Assembly: GCA_900546915.1 (NCBI GenBank)
Contig: UREY01000003.1
Coordinates: 62,001-126,000 of the forward strand
Direction: 5' to 3'
Source: an uncultured Eubacteriales bacterium
Lineage (GTDB): Bacteria; Bacillota; Clostridia; Oscillospirales; Oscillospiraceae
Length of the DNA stretch: 64,000 nt
Shown here piece after piece: positions 40,825 through 48,417 of the stretch (position 1 is its first letter; each line of letters begins with the position of its first letter). Under the pieces are notes generated by a model that had not been told where the DNA came from, searched no databases, and worked only from the letters and a program-made list of their open reading frames with translations. A program made the translations under genes and the position numbers.

Positions 40825-42047
40825 TGAAACAGCCTTTTTTGCTGCGGCAAATGCGGGGACGCGCCCCGGTCTGCATCGGCGTTGCAGTTCTCAACTTTGC
40901 GCTCGCTCTGCTGCTATACAGCCTTTACGCCGGCGACGTGCGGATGGAGCAGGAAATAGACGCGGTATACCGGCAAAAAACGGTGACCTGCAGCGTGACC
41001 AACCTGACCGGTACACAGTCCGACTCCCTTGCTTTGCCGGAATGGGTCATCCGGCTGTTCCTCGGCGATGAGACGTTTCGAGCCGATCCCCACGAGATTC
41101 CCTTTCAAAACTACATCGCCGACCCGCAAGCAAAGGTGACCCTGCACGGAACGCTCCGAGAGACCCCCCTCTCCCTGGTCGGCCTGACCAGCTTGCAGCC
41201 TGCCCGGGAGTTGCGGGCGGAGGAAGGCTGCGTCATCACCTGGCTGGACGGCTACAGCGAGGAGATCCTATCCACCCAGGCAGCCGTATGCTTGTTGCCG
41301 GAGGAGCTTTACCGGCAGGTCCGTCTGGAAGCGGGGCAGAACCTCACTTTGACCGCCGTCGGCACCTACCACGACGCCAGCACGGCGCAGCTCACGGTTT
41401 CCGTAGCCGGAACCTACTCCGGCGCGGCGCAAGACGCAATCTATCTCCCCTGGAAATGCGCAACGGAGCTGTGCAAAGCAGTCAACGGCCATGTGCAAGC
41501 CGACTGCATATCCGCCACGATACAAGACAACCGTAAAATTGATGAATTTTGGGAAGTGTGCGCCGGGCGGTACTTTGTAAAGCCGGACCCGGAAGGCACG
41601 CCGGTTTCCTGGGATTCCTCTCCCGTTTACGAAACTTATCCCTATGCCCTTGCCGTCTACGACGACGGCCTGGTCGAAACGGTGAACAGCCTACAGCATC
41701 ATCAGAAAATTTTTCGGTTGTGCATTTCTCTCCTCGTGGCCCTTACCGCTGTGCTGGGGGTTGTGGTGAGCCATTTGATATTCAAGCATCGGGAGCGCGA
41801 GTTGGCGCTCCAGCAGCTGCTGGGCCTGTCCAAGCTTCAGATCTTCATCGCAAACTGGCTGGAATTGTTGGGACTGCATCTGACGGGTCTGGCCGCAGGC
41901 GTCCTGTCGGTTTGGCTTGCCTGCAAAGTCGCCCCTCCTTGGCACATTCTGGGGCTCTTTCTCGCCGCCAACTGTCTGGGGACCGTTATTGCAATGTGCG
42001 TTTTCCTGCACAAAGATTTGGTACAATGTATCAAAGGAGCGGAGTAA
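40824..42047 (+). CDS. Second ABC transporter permease (MacB/FtsX type)
   Basis: The 407-residue protein has the same plan as its upstream partner on a smaller scale: an N-terminal helix (VCIGVAVLNFALALLLYSLY), an ectodomain of about 250 residues, and three C-terminal helices with HRERELALQQLLGLSKLQIF between the first two. GGAGGAG precedes the ATG, which overlaps the upstream TGA (TGATG). The pair probably forms a heterodimer driven by the ATPase encoded next. Confidence 0.82.
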   Translation: MKQPFLLRQMRGRAPVCIGVAVLNFALALLLYSLYAGDVRMEQEIDAVYRQKTVTCSVTNLTGTQSDSLALPEWVIRLFLGDETFRADPHEIPFQNYIADPQAKVTLHGTLRETPLSLVGLTSLQPARELRAEEGCVITWLDGYSEEILSTQAAVCLLPEELYRQVRLEAGQNLTLTAVGTYHDASTAQLTVSVAGTYSGAAQDAIYLPWKCATELCKAVNGHVQADCISATIQDNRKIDEFWEVCAGRYFVKPDPEGTPVSWDSSPVYETYPYALAVYDDGLVETVNSLQHHQKIFRLCISLLVALTAVLGVVVSHLIFKHRERELALQQLLGLSKLQIFIANWLELLGLHLTGLAAGVLSVWLACKVAPPWHILGLFLAANCLGTVIAMCVFLHKDLVQCIKGAE

Positions 42048-42048
42048 A

Positions 42049-42714
42049 ATGGAATTCCAATTACGAGATGTACATTACCAATATACCGGGCGGCATCACA
42101 CGGTTCACGCCGTCCGGGGCGTTACAGCTACCTTTGAAACAGGAAAGCTATCTGTTATTATGGGAAAAAGCGGCAGTGGGAAAACCACCCTGTTGTCTAT
42201 GCTGGCGGGCCTCCTGCTCCCCACCTCCGGAACCGTTCTCCTAGATGGCAACGCCATGGAAAACATGGACCGCAACCGCCTGCGCAGGGAGAGAATCTCT
42301 GTGATTTATCAAGATTTCAACCTCTTTCCTCTGCTGACTGTGGAAGAAAATGCAGCGTATTCTCTGATCATCCAGGGACGCCCCAAGGCGCAGGCGCTGG
42401 AGCTTGCCCGGCAAAAATTGCAGTCTGTGGACATTTCCCCCTCCCAGTACCCCCGCCTACCCGCCACTTTGTCCGGCGGTGAGCAGCAGCGGGTCGCCAT
42501 CGCACGAACCCTGGCGGCAGGCAGCGAGATCGTCCTGGCCGACGAGCCGACCGGCAATCTGGACCAGGAAAACAGCCGGAATATTGTCCGGATTTTGCAG
42601 CGGCTGGCCCACGAAGAAAATCGCTGCGTCATCCTCGTCACCCACGATCCCGTCGTTGCCGAGGCGGCAGACGTGGTTTTCCACATGCAGGACGGAGCAT
42701 GGGCTCCATCGTGA
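42049..42714 (+). CDS. ABC transporter ATP-binding protein (MacB/LolD type)
   Basis: The 221-residue ATPase has Walker A GKSGSGKTT, the Q loop YQDFNLFPLLTVEEN, signature LSGGEQQRVAIARTL, Walker B IVLADEPTGNLD and the switch His in LVTHDP, all typical of the MacB/LolD/FtsE subgroup. AAAGGAGCGGAG precedes the ATG at 42049, one base after the permease stop. It energises the two permeases. No two-component genes are adjacent, unlike in BceAB-type modules. Confidence 0.93.
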   Translation: MEFQLRDVHYQYTGRHHTVHAVRGVTATFETGKLSVIMGKSGSGKTTLLSMLAGLLLPTSGTVLLDGNAMENMDRNRLRRERISVIYQDFNLFPLLTVEENAAYSLIIQGRPKAQALELARQKLQSVDISPSQYPRLPATLSGGEQQRVAIARTLAAGSEIVLADEPTGNLDQENSRNIVRILQRLAHEENRCVILVTHDPVVAEAADVVFHMQDGAWAPS

Positions 42715-43023
42715 AAACCCCTCCGCCCGGACGGCATTCCAACCTGGCAAAACAGCAGAAAATTGTTGGGAAAGCAAGCTTTTTCCGTGTACAGGTGAAA
42801 AACCGGCTGCGATCATCAAGGGGCTGTCTCAAAATGCAATGTTTGCAAATTTTCTTTTAGAGAAAATTTAAAAAATGGCGCAGAAAGCGATAAATACTCG
42901 TTTTCTGCGCCATAAATCTTAGGCCTCTTTAAGAAATTCTATTTTGGAACAGCCCCTTGAATTCGGCTCCGGCTTTGCTCCCGTCATACGGCGTTTTCTC
43001 GCCGGAGAACCCGGCTTTCTAAA
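42715..43023. other. Region between ABC operon and thiD
   Basis: Apart from the MITE at 42816-42960, these 309 bases show no gene and no convincing terminator for either convergent operon; the MITE internal hairpin may serve that role. Confidence 0.5.
42816..42960. mobile_element. MITE-like element, 145 bases
   Basis: The element has 20-base terminal inverted repeats: TCAAGGGGCTGTCTCAAAAT at one end and, on the other strand at the far end, TCAAGGGGCTGTTCCAAAAT (two mismatches). Inside is a hairpin with GGCGCAGAAA/TTTTCTGCGCC arms. It encodes nothing and is AT-richer than its surroundings. The ends resemble those of IS1182-like elements, so it is probably mobilised by a transposase elsewhere. 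No clear target duplication is visible. It lies between the ABC operon and thiD, 54 bases after the last of 100 bases of unremarkable spacer. Confidence 0.75.
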
Positions 43024-43803
43024 TCAGAGCCGGTAGGTGTGGTCGACCGGTCCGGGGCCGCGACCCAGGTCCAGACCGGCGGCCAGAGCCCCGGTCAGGT
43101 AGTCCTTGGCCCGCCGGACGCTCTCCTCCAGGTCATAGCCCGCCGCCAGGCCGCAGGCTATGGCCGACGACAAGGTGCAGCCGGTTCCATGGGTATTGCG
43201 GGTTTGTACCCGGGCGGAGCGGAACCAAAGGGCCTGCCCGTCCCGGTACAGCAAATCTGCGGCGTCCTGGGTCAAATGGCCGCCCTTGATGAGAATCGCC
43301 CCGGAATACCGCCGGGAAATCTCCCGGGCCGCCCGGACCATATCCGCCTCTCCCTCCACGGGAAATCCGCACAGGACCTGGGCCTCGGAGAGATTCGGCG
43401 TCAGCACGGCGCCTAAGGGCAGCAAATCCTCCACCAGAGCCTGATAGGCCTCGTCGGACAGGAGCTTGGAGCCGCTGGTAGAAACCATCACCGGGTCCAC
43501 CACCACGTTCCGGGCCCCATACTGCCGGAGCTTCTCCGCAATCGCCCGGATGATGCCGCTGCTGGAAACCATGCCGGTTTTGACGCCGTCCGGGGGAATG
43601 TCCGTGAACACGCAGTCCAGCTGCTGGGATACAAATTCCGGCGACGCCTCCAGCACGCCGTAGACTCCTGTGGTATTTTGCGCGGTGAGCGCCGTGATTA
43701 CGCTCATGGCGTACATTTTATGGGCCGTAATGGTTTTCAGGTCGGCCTGAATGCCCGCTCCGCCGCTGCAGTCGGAGCCGGCAATGGTGAGTACCGTTTT
43801 CAT
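43024..43803 (-). CDS. thiD: Hydroxymethylpyrimidine (phosphate) kinase
   Basis: The 259-residue ribokinase-fold protein starts KTVLTIAGSDCSGGAGIQAD, the ThiD signature, and has the anion-hole motif NTHGTGCTLSSAIA near the C terminus. It phosphorylates HMP and HMP-P in thiamin synthesis. The ATG at 43803 is the family start; the longer frame to 43830 overlaps thiE. It is the last gene of the thi operon, starting 4 bases after thiE. Confidence 0.94.
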   Translation of the reverse strand: MKTVLTIAGSDCSGGAGIQADLKTITAHKMYAMSVITALTAQNTTGVYGVLEASPEFVSQQLDCVFTDIPPDGVKTGMVSSSGIIRAIAEKLRQYGARNVVVDPVMVSTSGSKLLSDEAYQALVEDLLPLGAVLTPNLSEAQVLCGFPVEGEADMVRAAREISRRYSGAILIKGGHLTQDAADLLYRDGQALWFRSARVQTRNTHGTGCTLSSAIACGLAAGYDLEESVRRAKDYLTGALAAGLDLGRGPGPVDHTYRL

Positions 43804-43807
43804 TTTC

Positions 43808-44464
43808 TTATCCCTCCCGTTTTTTTCCACGTACCATCTGTTCGGACAGCGCCCGCAGAGACCGGCATGCCGCCTCGATATCCGAGGCGGAAAAAATTCC
43901 GGAGACCAGGGCCACCCCGTCTACGCCGCTGCCGGACAGGGCCAGGAGATTGTCCCTGCCGATGCCCCCAATGGCCACCACCGGAATGGACACCGCCCGG
44001 CAAATGGCCTGCACCGTCTCATAGGAGACCGGCCGGGCGTCTTGCTTGGTGGAGGTGGCAAAGACGGCGCCGACGCCCAGATAGTCGGCGCCGTTTTTCT
44101 CCGCCTCCACCGCCTGCTCCACCGTACGGGCCGAGACCCCCAGAATCCGGTCGGGCCCCAGCAGACGGCGGGCCTCCCGGGCGTTTTGGTCCTGCTGCCC
44201 CACGTGAACGCCGTCGGCCCGGCACTGCAGCGCCGCCTCCACGCTGTCATTGATGAGAAAAGGCACCCCATAGCTCCGGCACAGCGCCCCAATCTCCTGC
44301 GCCTCGGCCAGAAGCGCGGGCAGATCCAGCTCCTTCTCCCGCAGCTGCACGCAGGTCACGCCGCCCCGAAGGGCACAGGCCACCTGGTCTTTCAGCGTGC
44401 CCTGTCCCACCCAGCTGCGGTCCGTCACCGCATAAAGGCGCATCATCTCACGATTGCACTTCAT
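43808..44464 (-). CDS. thiE: Thiamin phosphate synthase
   Basis: The 218-residue TIM-barrel protein has RLYAVTDRSWVGQGTLKDQV, CVQLREKELDL, DGVHVGQQD and YLGVGAVFATSTKQD, the ThiE phosphate- and HMP-PP-binding motifs. It joins HMP-PP and HET-P to thiamin phosphate. The ATG at 44464 follows GAGAGGAG and overlaps the thiM stop by 17 bases in another frame; ATG codons at 44446 and 44443 are alternatives. Confidence 0.95.
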   Translation of the reverse strand: MKCNREMMRLYAVTDRSWVGQGTLKDQVACALRGGVTCVQLREKELDLPALLAEAQEIGALCRSYGVPFLINDSVEAALQCRADGVHVGQQDQNAREARRLLGPDRILGVSARTVEQAVEAEKNGADYLGVGAVFATSTKQDARPVSYETVQAICRAVSIPVVAIGGIGRDNLLALSGSGVDGVALVSGIFSASDIEAACRSLRALSEQMVRGKKREG

Positions 44465-45287
44465 ATTGCGCTCCTCTCTCCAGCTCTTCCGGCGTCAGGC
44501 GGGACACCGCGTCCAGCAGATACATCCGGAATGCGCCCGTTCCCTCCGGTCCTGTCAGCCTGGCATAGGCCGTCTGCCCGCAAAGGCCCACGGCGCACAC
44601 TGCGGCAACCGCCGCCTCCAGGGGACAGTCCCGATTTGCGGCCAAAAACGCCGTCATCACGGCCGAGAGCTGACAGCCCGTCCCCGTGATGCGGCTCATC
44701 ATGGGATGTCCGTTGCGCACACAAACGGTCCGAAGGCCATCGCAGACCACATCCATGGCCCCCGTTACGGCGATCACCGCGCCGGTTCGACGGGCAAGCT
44801 CCCCCGCCAGAGCCGCCACGGCGCTGAAATTCTCCTCTGTGATTCGGTCCGCCTCAGAGGCATCCACGCCTTTTCCCGTACACGCATGGGCCGCCAGGAC
44901 CTTGATTTCCGAGAGATTGCCCCGAATGGCGGCAAGGGGAACCGATTCCAGCAAGGACCGGACCGCCTCCCGGCGAAAACGGGAGGCGCCGACGCCAACC
45001 GGGTCCAGGAGAACCGGACGGCCCAAGTCCCTCGCCCGGCTGCCCGCCGCAAGCATCGCCGCCACAGCACCGGCGCTGAGGGTCCCCAGATTGAGATACA
45101 GGCCGTCGCTGGCGGCGGTCATCTCTGCGGCCTCCTCGGGGCTGCTGGCCATCACCGGAGAAGCGCCGCAAGCCAGCAAGACGTTGGCGCAGTCGTTCGC
45201 CGTGACGTAGTTCATAATACTGTGAATGAGCGGCGCACGCTGCCGGACCTGACGCAGCAGCTCCCCCAGAGGCAATTCCGGAGACAT
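44448..45287 (-). CDS. thiM: Hydroxyethylthiazole kinase
   Basis: The 279-residue kinase has LIHSIMNYVTANDCANVLLA, ASPVMASSPEEA, LLDPVGVGASRFR and TGTGCQLSAVMTAFLA, matching ThiM. It salvages hydroxyethylthiazole by phosphorylation. The ATG at 45287 follows GGAGGGGAG and begins one base after the tenA stop; longer frames overlap tenA. Confidence 0.95.
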   Translation of the reverse strand: MSPELPLGELLRQVRQRAPLIHSIMNYVTANDCANVLLACGASPVMASSPEEAAEMTAASDGLYLNLGTLSAGAVAAMLAAGSRARDLGRPVLLDPVGVGASRFRREAVRSLLESVPLAAIRGNLSEIKVLAAHACTGKGVDASEADRITEENFSAVAALAGELARRTGAVIAVTGAMDVVCDGLRTVCVRNGHPMMSRITGTGCQLSAVMTAFLAANRDCPLEAAVAAVCAVGLCGQTAYARLTGPEGTGAFRMYLLDAVSRLTPEELERGAQYEVQS

Positions 45288-45288
45288 G

Positions 45289-45945
45289 TTACCGCTCCCC
45301 TCCTGCCATCTGCCAGAAGTACAGCTCATGGAGACTGGCCTGGTAGAAAACCTCTTCCAGTTCCTTCTGCCGCTCCGGATCCAGCCCGCCGCATTTCTCC
45401 TGGGCAATTTCCGTCCAGAACTTGCAGCAGGCCTCGTAGCCCTCCGAGGTGTAGTCCGCCACCAGAGGACCGTAATAGCCGTCCATCACCTGAGGCGCGC
45501 GCTTTTTCAGCTCCTCAAAGACGTAGCGGTATCCCAGCATACACGGCAGCATCGCCATTAAGATATCCTCCTGGGTTCCCCGGGCCGCCGTCTCCACCAA
45601 AAACCGGCAGTAATCGGCGCAGGGTCCCCGCTTGGCCATCTGATCCACCTGCGCGTCGGTGATGCCCAGATCCTTCAGATAGTTGAGCCGCGTCACGTTT
45701 TCCCCGTCGTTGACATAACCCAACAACTGGTAATACAGCTGCATGTCCCGCAGAGTATCGGACTTGGTAATGGCGTAAGCAAAGACCTTCAGGTAGTCCC
45801 GCAGATAGATGCTGTCCTGAACGATGTAATCCAGAAACATCTCCCGGTCCAGGGTATCCTCTCCCATGGCCCGCACAAAGCGGGTCTCGGCGCAGCGTTT
45901 CCAGACCTCCAGGGAATGGGCTATGGTCTGCTCCATAAATTGCAT
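45289..45945 (-). CDS. tenA: Aminopyrimidine aminohydrolase (TenA, thiaminase II)
   Basis: The 218-residue all-helical protein has the TenA core: REMFLDYIVQDSIYLRDY, a central AMLPCMLGYRYV with the catalytic Cys, and a C-terminal ELYFWQMA. It hydrolyses aminomethylpyrimidine from degraded thiamin to HMP. The presence of TenA, ThiM, ThiE and ThiD without ThiC/ThiG shows a salvage operon. It is separated from thiW by a 300-base repeat insertion. Confidence 0.93.
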   Translation of the reverse strand: MQFMEQTIAHSLEVWKRCAETRFVRAMGEDTLDREMFLDYIVQDSIYLRDYLKVFAYAITKSDTLRDMQLYYQLLGYVNDGENVTRLNYLKDLGITDAQVDQMAKRGPCADYCRFLVETAARGTQEDILMAMLPCMLGYRYVFEELKKRAPQVMDGYYGPLVADYTSEGYEACCKFWTEIAQEKCGGLDPERQKELEEVFYQASLHELYFWQMAGGER

Positions 45946-45977
45946 ACTTCATCTCTCCATTATAAAATTTTACAGAA

Positions 45978-46217
45978 CGGAGCGCTGCCGAAACAGGCGA
46001 CGCTCCGAGAACTGTCCAAAGAGCCTCCGCTTCGCGCCTGTAGGCACGAAAGCAAAGGGAAAATCCGTTTCCTGGGGGCATGTGCGCAGGGGGACACCTC
46101 CCAGTCAGGCCGTCCGGTCGGATTCTCCGCCCAACCGCCGCCGTCTTCTGATTGGGAAAGCCCCGAGGGGGCTTTCTCAACCGTTTCAAGAGCGCCGCCT
46201 AGATAGGCGGCGCTCCG
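45978..46217 (+). repeat. Dispersed noncoding repeat, copy C, between tenA and thiW
   Basis: The unit is bounded by related palindromes. One is 45978-46007 (CGGAGCG/CGCTCCG arms with an inner GCC/GGC). The other is 46190-46215 (GAGCGCCGCCTA/TAGGCGGCGCTC, perfect 12-base arms, 2-base loop). A third hairpin (AAGCCCC/GGGGCTT) lies near 46158-46175. Its part 46033-46105 resembles copies A and B (GGGAAAATCCGTTT, GGGGGCATGTGCGC). It fills the 300-base gap 45946-46245 in the thi operon. Open frames across it have no ribosome site. Confidence 0.5.
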
Positions 46218-46245
46218 AACATGCATGTATGGTTGCAGCTTGCCG

Positions 46246-46761
46246 TTATGCCAGCTTCTCCTGCATCGGCCCCAGCGCCTTCGCTCTTTCCAAAGAGAAA
46301 AGCAGAACGCCGGACAAGACCGAGCCGACGGCCGTGGAAATCAAAAACGGGATGATGTAAGCGTAAAACGCCACCTCGCCGGCCGGCTGGCCCATGAGCA
46401 GGACGGCCACCGGATAGGCGCACAGGCCGCCCAATACCGCAGTCCCAAACACCTCCGCCGCCAGGGTCAGCATGAGATTGCCGGTCTTCCGGTAAACCAG
46501 GCCGCACAGCAGAGCGCCCAGCATGCTGCCGGGAAACGCCATGAGACTTCCCAGGCCGACCAGATTCCGAATCAGGCTGGCGCCAAAGGCCCCGGCCACC
46601 CCATACGCGGGCCCCAAAAATACCGCAAAGAGGATGTTCACCATATGCTGCACCGGCGCGCATTTGCTGCCGAAAACCGGAAAGGAAAGCGTGCTTCCCG
46701 CCACGGCAACGGCGCACAGCAGCCCTGCCACCGCAATTTTTCTTCCTTGATTTTTCTTCAT
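46246..46761 (-). CDS. thiW: Energy-coupling factor S component ThiW
   Basis: The 171-residue membrane protein has about five or six hydrophobic segments and the ThiW pattern KIAVAGLLCAVAVAGSTLSF, CAPVQHMVNILFAVFLGP and NLVGLGSLMAFPGSM. It binds a thiazole precursor and delivers it through a shared ECF module encoded elsewhere. AAAGGAG lies 8 bases before the ATG at 46761. First gene after the TPP riboswitch. Confidence 0.92.
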   Translation of the reverse strand: MKKNQGRKIAVAGLLCAVAVAGSTLSFPVFGSKCAPVQHMVNILFAVFLGPAYGVAGAFGASLIRNLVGLGSLMAFPGSMLGALLCGLVYRKTGNLMLTLAAEVFGTAVLGGLCAYPVAVLLMGQPAGEVAFYAYIIPFLISTAVGSVLSGVLLFSLERAKALGPMQEKLA

Positions 46762-46987
46762 TTTACAAACTCCTTTGAAAGGTTTCCCGGAGAAACGGCA
46801 GCTGCAGCGTCGTTTCCCCACCCGAACCGGCAGGCGTTCCCCGTCTGACGGATCGGCCGGTCGAGACTTCCTGGTCTCCTCTCACGCCGGAACACGGCTT
46901 CCCATCGCTGCAAGCTACAGAGCACAGGGCGCTCCCCCTCTGCCCCTATGAAATTGGCGCCGTTTCGTTCCCCCTTTCAAAGACGTA

Positions 46988-47024
46988 CAAAAAACCGGAG
47001 GCCGCCCGGCTGAGCATGCCTCCG
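46988..47024 (-). terminator. Terminator of the TPP riboswitch
   Basis: On the minus strand CGGAGGC and GCCTCCG arms are followed by GGTTTTTT. It should form when TPP is bound. Confidence 0.85.
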
Positions 47025-47041
47025 TATTGAAATCACAGATA

Positions 47042-47126
47042 TGACTTCCTACGGCGGCATTACCCGCATCAGGTAAAGGGTCGAAGTTGGATGACTTCCT
47101 CTCAGCCTGCTTCACAAGCTCCCCCG
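47042..47126 (-). promoter_or_regulatory. TPP (THI-element) riboswitch
   Basis: On the minus strand the aptamer has GGGGGAGCTTG, CTGAGAGGAAG, CGACCCTTTACCTGATGCGG and GTAATGCCGCCGTAGGAAG in order, the conserved THI box. It controls thiW-tenA-thiM-thiE-thiD by transcription termination. Confidence 0.97.
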
Positions 47127-47136
47127 ATTTGATATC

Positions 47137-47165
47137 AGAATAACACATTCGCCTGGATTTGTCAA
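47137..47165 (-). promoter_or_regulatory. Promoter of the thi operon
   Basis: On the minus strand TTGACA, 17 bases, TATTCT. The -35 box lies inside the inverted repeat at 47151-47183. Confidence 0.85.
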
Positions 47166-47183
47166 TCATGCACAAATCCAGGC
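47151..47183 (-). terminator. Inverted repeat, probable prfB terminator
   Basis: GCCTGGATTTGT and ACAAATCCAGGC form a perfect 12-base stem with a 9-base loop, 17 bases after the prfB stop. No T-run follows. It overlaps the thi -35 box, so it may also be a regulatory site. Confidence 0.5.
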
Positions 47184-47199
47184 GGAAACGGTGGGATTT

Positions 47200-48324
47200 T
47201 TACTTGCTCACCCAGTTGCCCGTAGCCATGCAGGTGAGATAGGCATTGAGGAAGGGATCCAGATTCCCGTCCATGACGCCGTTCACATTCGAGGTCTCAC
47301 AGCCGGTGCGGGTGTCCTTCACCAGGGTATAGGGCATGAAAACATAGTTCCGAATCTGACTGCCCCATTCAATTTTTTGCTGAACGCCCTTGATATCCGA
47401 GATCTTTTCCAAATGCTCCCGCTCCTTGATCTCCACCAGCTTGGAGCGGAGCATCCGCATACAGGTCTCCCGGTTCTGGAACTGGCTCCGCTCCGTCTGG
47501 CAGGAAACCACAATCCCGGTGGGCTTGTGAATCAGGCGCACGGCGGAGGAGGTTTTGTTGATGTGCTGGCCCCCGGCGCCGGAGGAGCGGTAAACCTGCA
47601 TCTCAATGTCCTCGGGACGGATCTCCACATCGTTGGAGGTATCCGTGATCTCCGGAATCACCTCCACTGCGGCAAAGGAGGTCTGCCGGCGGGCATTGGC
47701 GTCAAAGGGGGACACACGCACCAGACGGTGCACCCCGTTTTCTCCCTTCAAAAAGCCGTAGGCGTTGGGCCCCTCGATCATAATGTCGGCAGATTTCAGG
47801 CCCGCCTCCTCGCCCTCCAGATAATCCAAAATCTTGTAGGAAAAACCATGGCGCTCCGCCCAGCGGGTGTACATCCGGTACAGCATCTGGCACCAGTCCT
47901 GGGCCTCCGTGCCGCCGGCGCCGGCGTGAAAGGACAGCAGCGCGTTGTTTCCGTCGTACTCTCCCGTGAGCAGGGTCTCCAGCCGGGCCTCCTCCATGCG
48001 CTGAGAGAGCTGGGCAAAGCCCTCCTCCAGCTCCGGCAGCATGGAATCGTCCTGCTCCTCCAGAGCCATCTCGCAGATAGTCAGCAGGTCCTCCAGCTGC
48101 GCGGTCATGGTACGGTACTTCTCCAGCTTGGTCTCCAGGAACTTCGCCTGCACCACGATCTTTTGAGACCGCTCCGGGTCGTCCCAAAAGCCGGGGGCCT
48201 CCTGCATGGCATGATACCGCTCCAGCTCATTGCGCGCCCCTTCCAGATTCAGGGAGACCGCCAGCGCCTCCAGCTTGGGTTTCAAATCGTTCAGCTTCAG
48301 CCGGTACTCTTCAAATTCTATCAT
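47200..48324 (-). CDS. prfB: Peptide chain release factor 2
   Basis: The 374-residue factor has the stop-codon-reading tripeptide SPF in VRVSPFDANARR and the catalytic GGQ in SSGAGGQHINKT, both RF2-specific in context. It terminates translation at UGA and UAA. The frame is continuous from the ATG at 48324 through ERYHAMQEAPGFWDDPE, so the usual programmed +1 frameshift with an internal UGA is absent. It has its own promoter. Confidence 0.96.
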   Translation of the reverse strand: MIEFEEYRLKLNDLKPKLEALAVSLNLEGARNELERYHAMQEAPGFWDDPERSQKIVVQAKFLETKLEKYRTMTAQLEDLLTICEMALEEQDDSMLPELEEGFAQLSQRMEEARLETLLTGEYDGNNALLSFHAGAGGTEAQDWCQMLYRMYTRWAERHGFSYKILDYLEGEEAGLKSADIMIEGPNAYGFLKGENGVHRLVRVSPFDANARRQTSFAAVEVIPEITDTSNDVEIRPEDIEMQVYRSSGAGGQHINKTSSAVRLIHKPTGIVVSCQTERSQFQNRETCMRMLRSKLVEIKEREHLEKISDIKGVQQKIEWGSQIRNYVFMPYTLVKDTRTGCETSNVNGVMDGNLDPFLNAYLTCMATGNWVSK

Positions 48325-48359
48325 TGCAATCTCTCACATTCTTTTTTCATACTTTGCTT

Positions 48360-48389
48360 ATTATAAGCGGCAAACGCCGGTTTTGTAAA
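48360..48389 (-). promoter_or_regulatory. Promoter of prfB
   Basis: On the minus strand TTTACA, 18 bases, TATAAT. Confidence 0.7.
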
Positions 48390-48417
48390 GGGGAAAGGAA
48401 AACATTTTCGGGGGCGG

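Larger units (their letters stand above)
46762..47199 (-). other. Leader region of the thi operon
   Basis: From the prfB side it holds a 12-base inverted repeat, the thi promoter, the TPP aptamer, its terminator, and a 225-base stretch (46762-46987) before thiW in which no further element was recognised. Confidence 0.6.

Noticed and set aside
45960..46226. 88-codon minus-strand frame between thiW and tenA
   Set aside because: It covers the hairpin-bounded repeat, lacks a ribosome site and has no recognised domain.
48324..48360. Programmed frameshift at the start of prfB
   Set aside because: The frame is continuous from a good ATG and has full RF2 length; no internal UGA slippery site was found.
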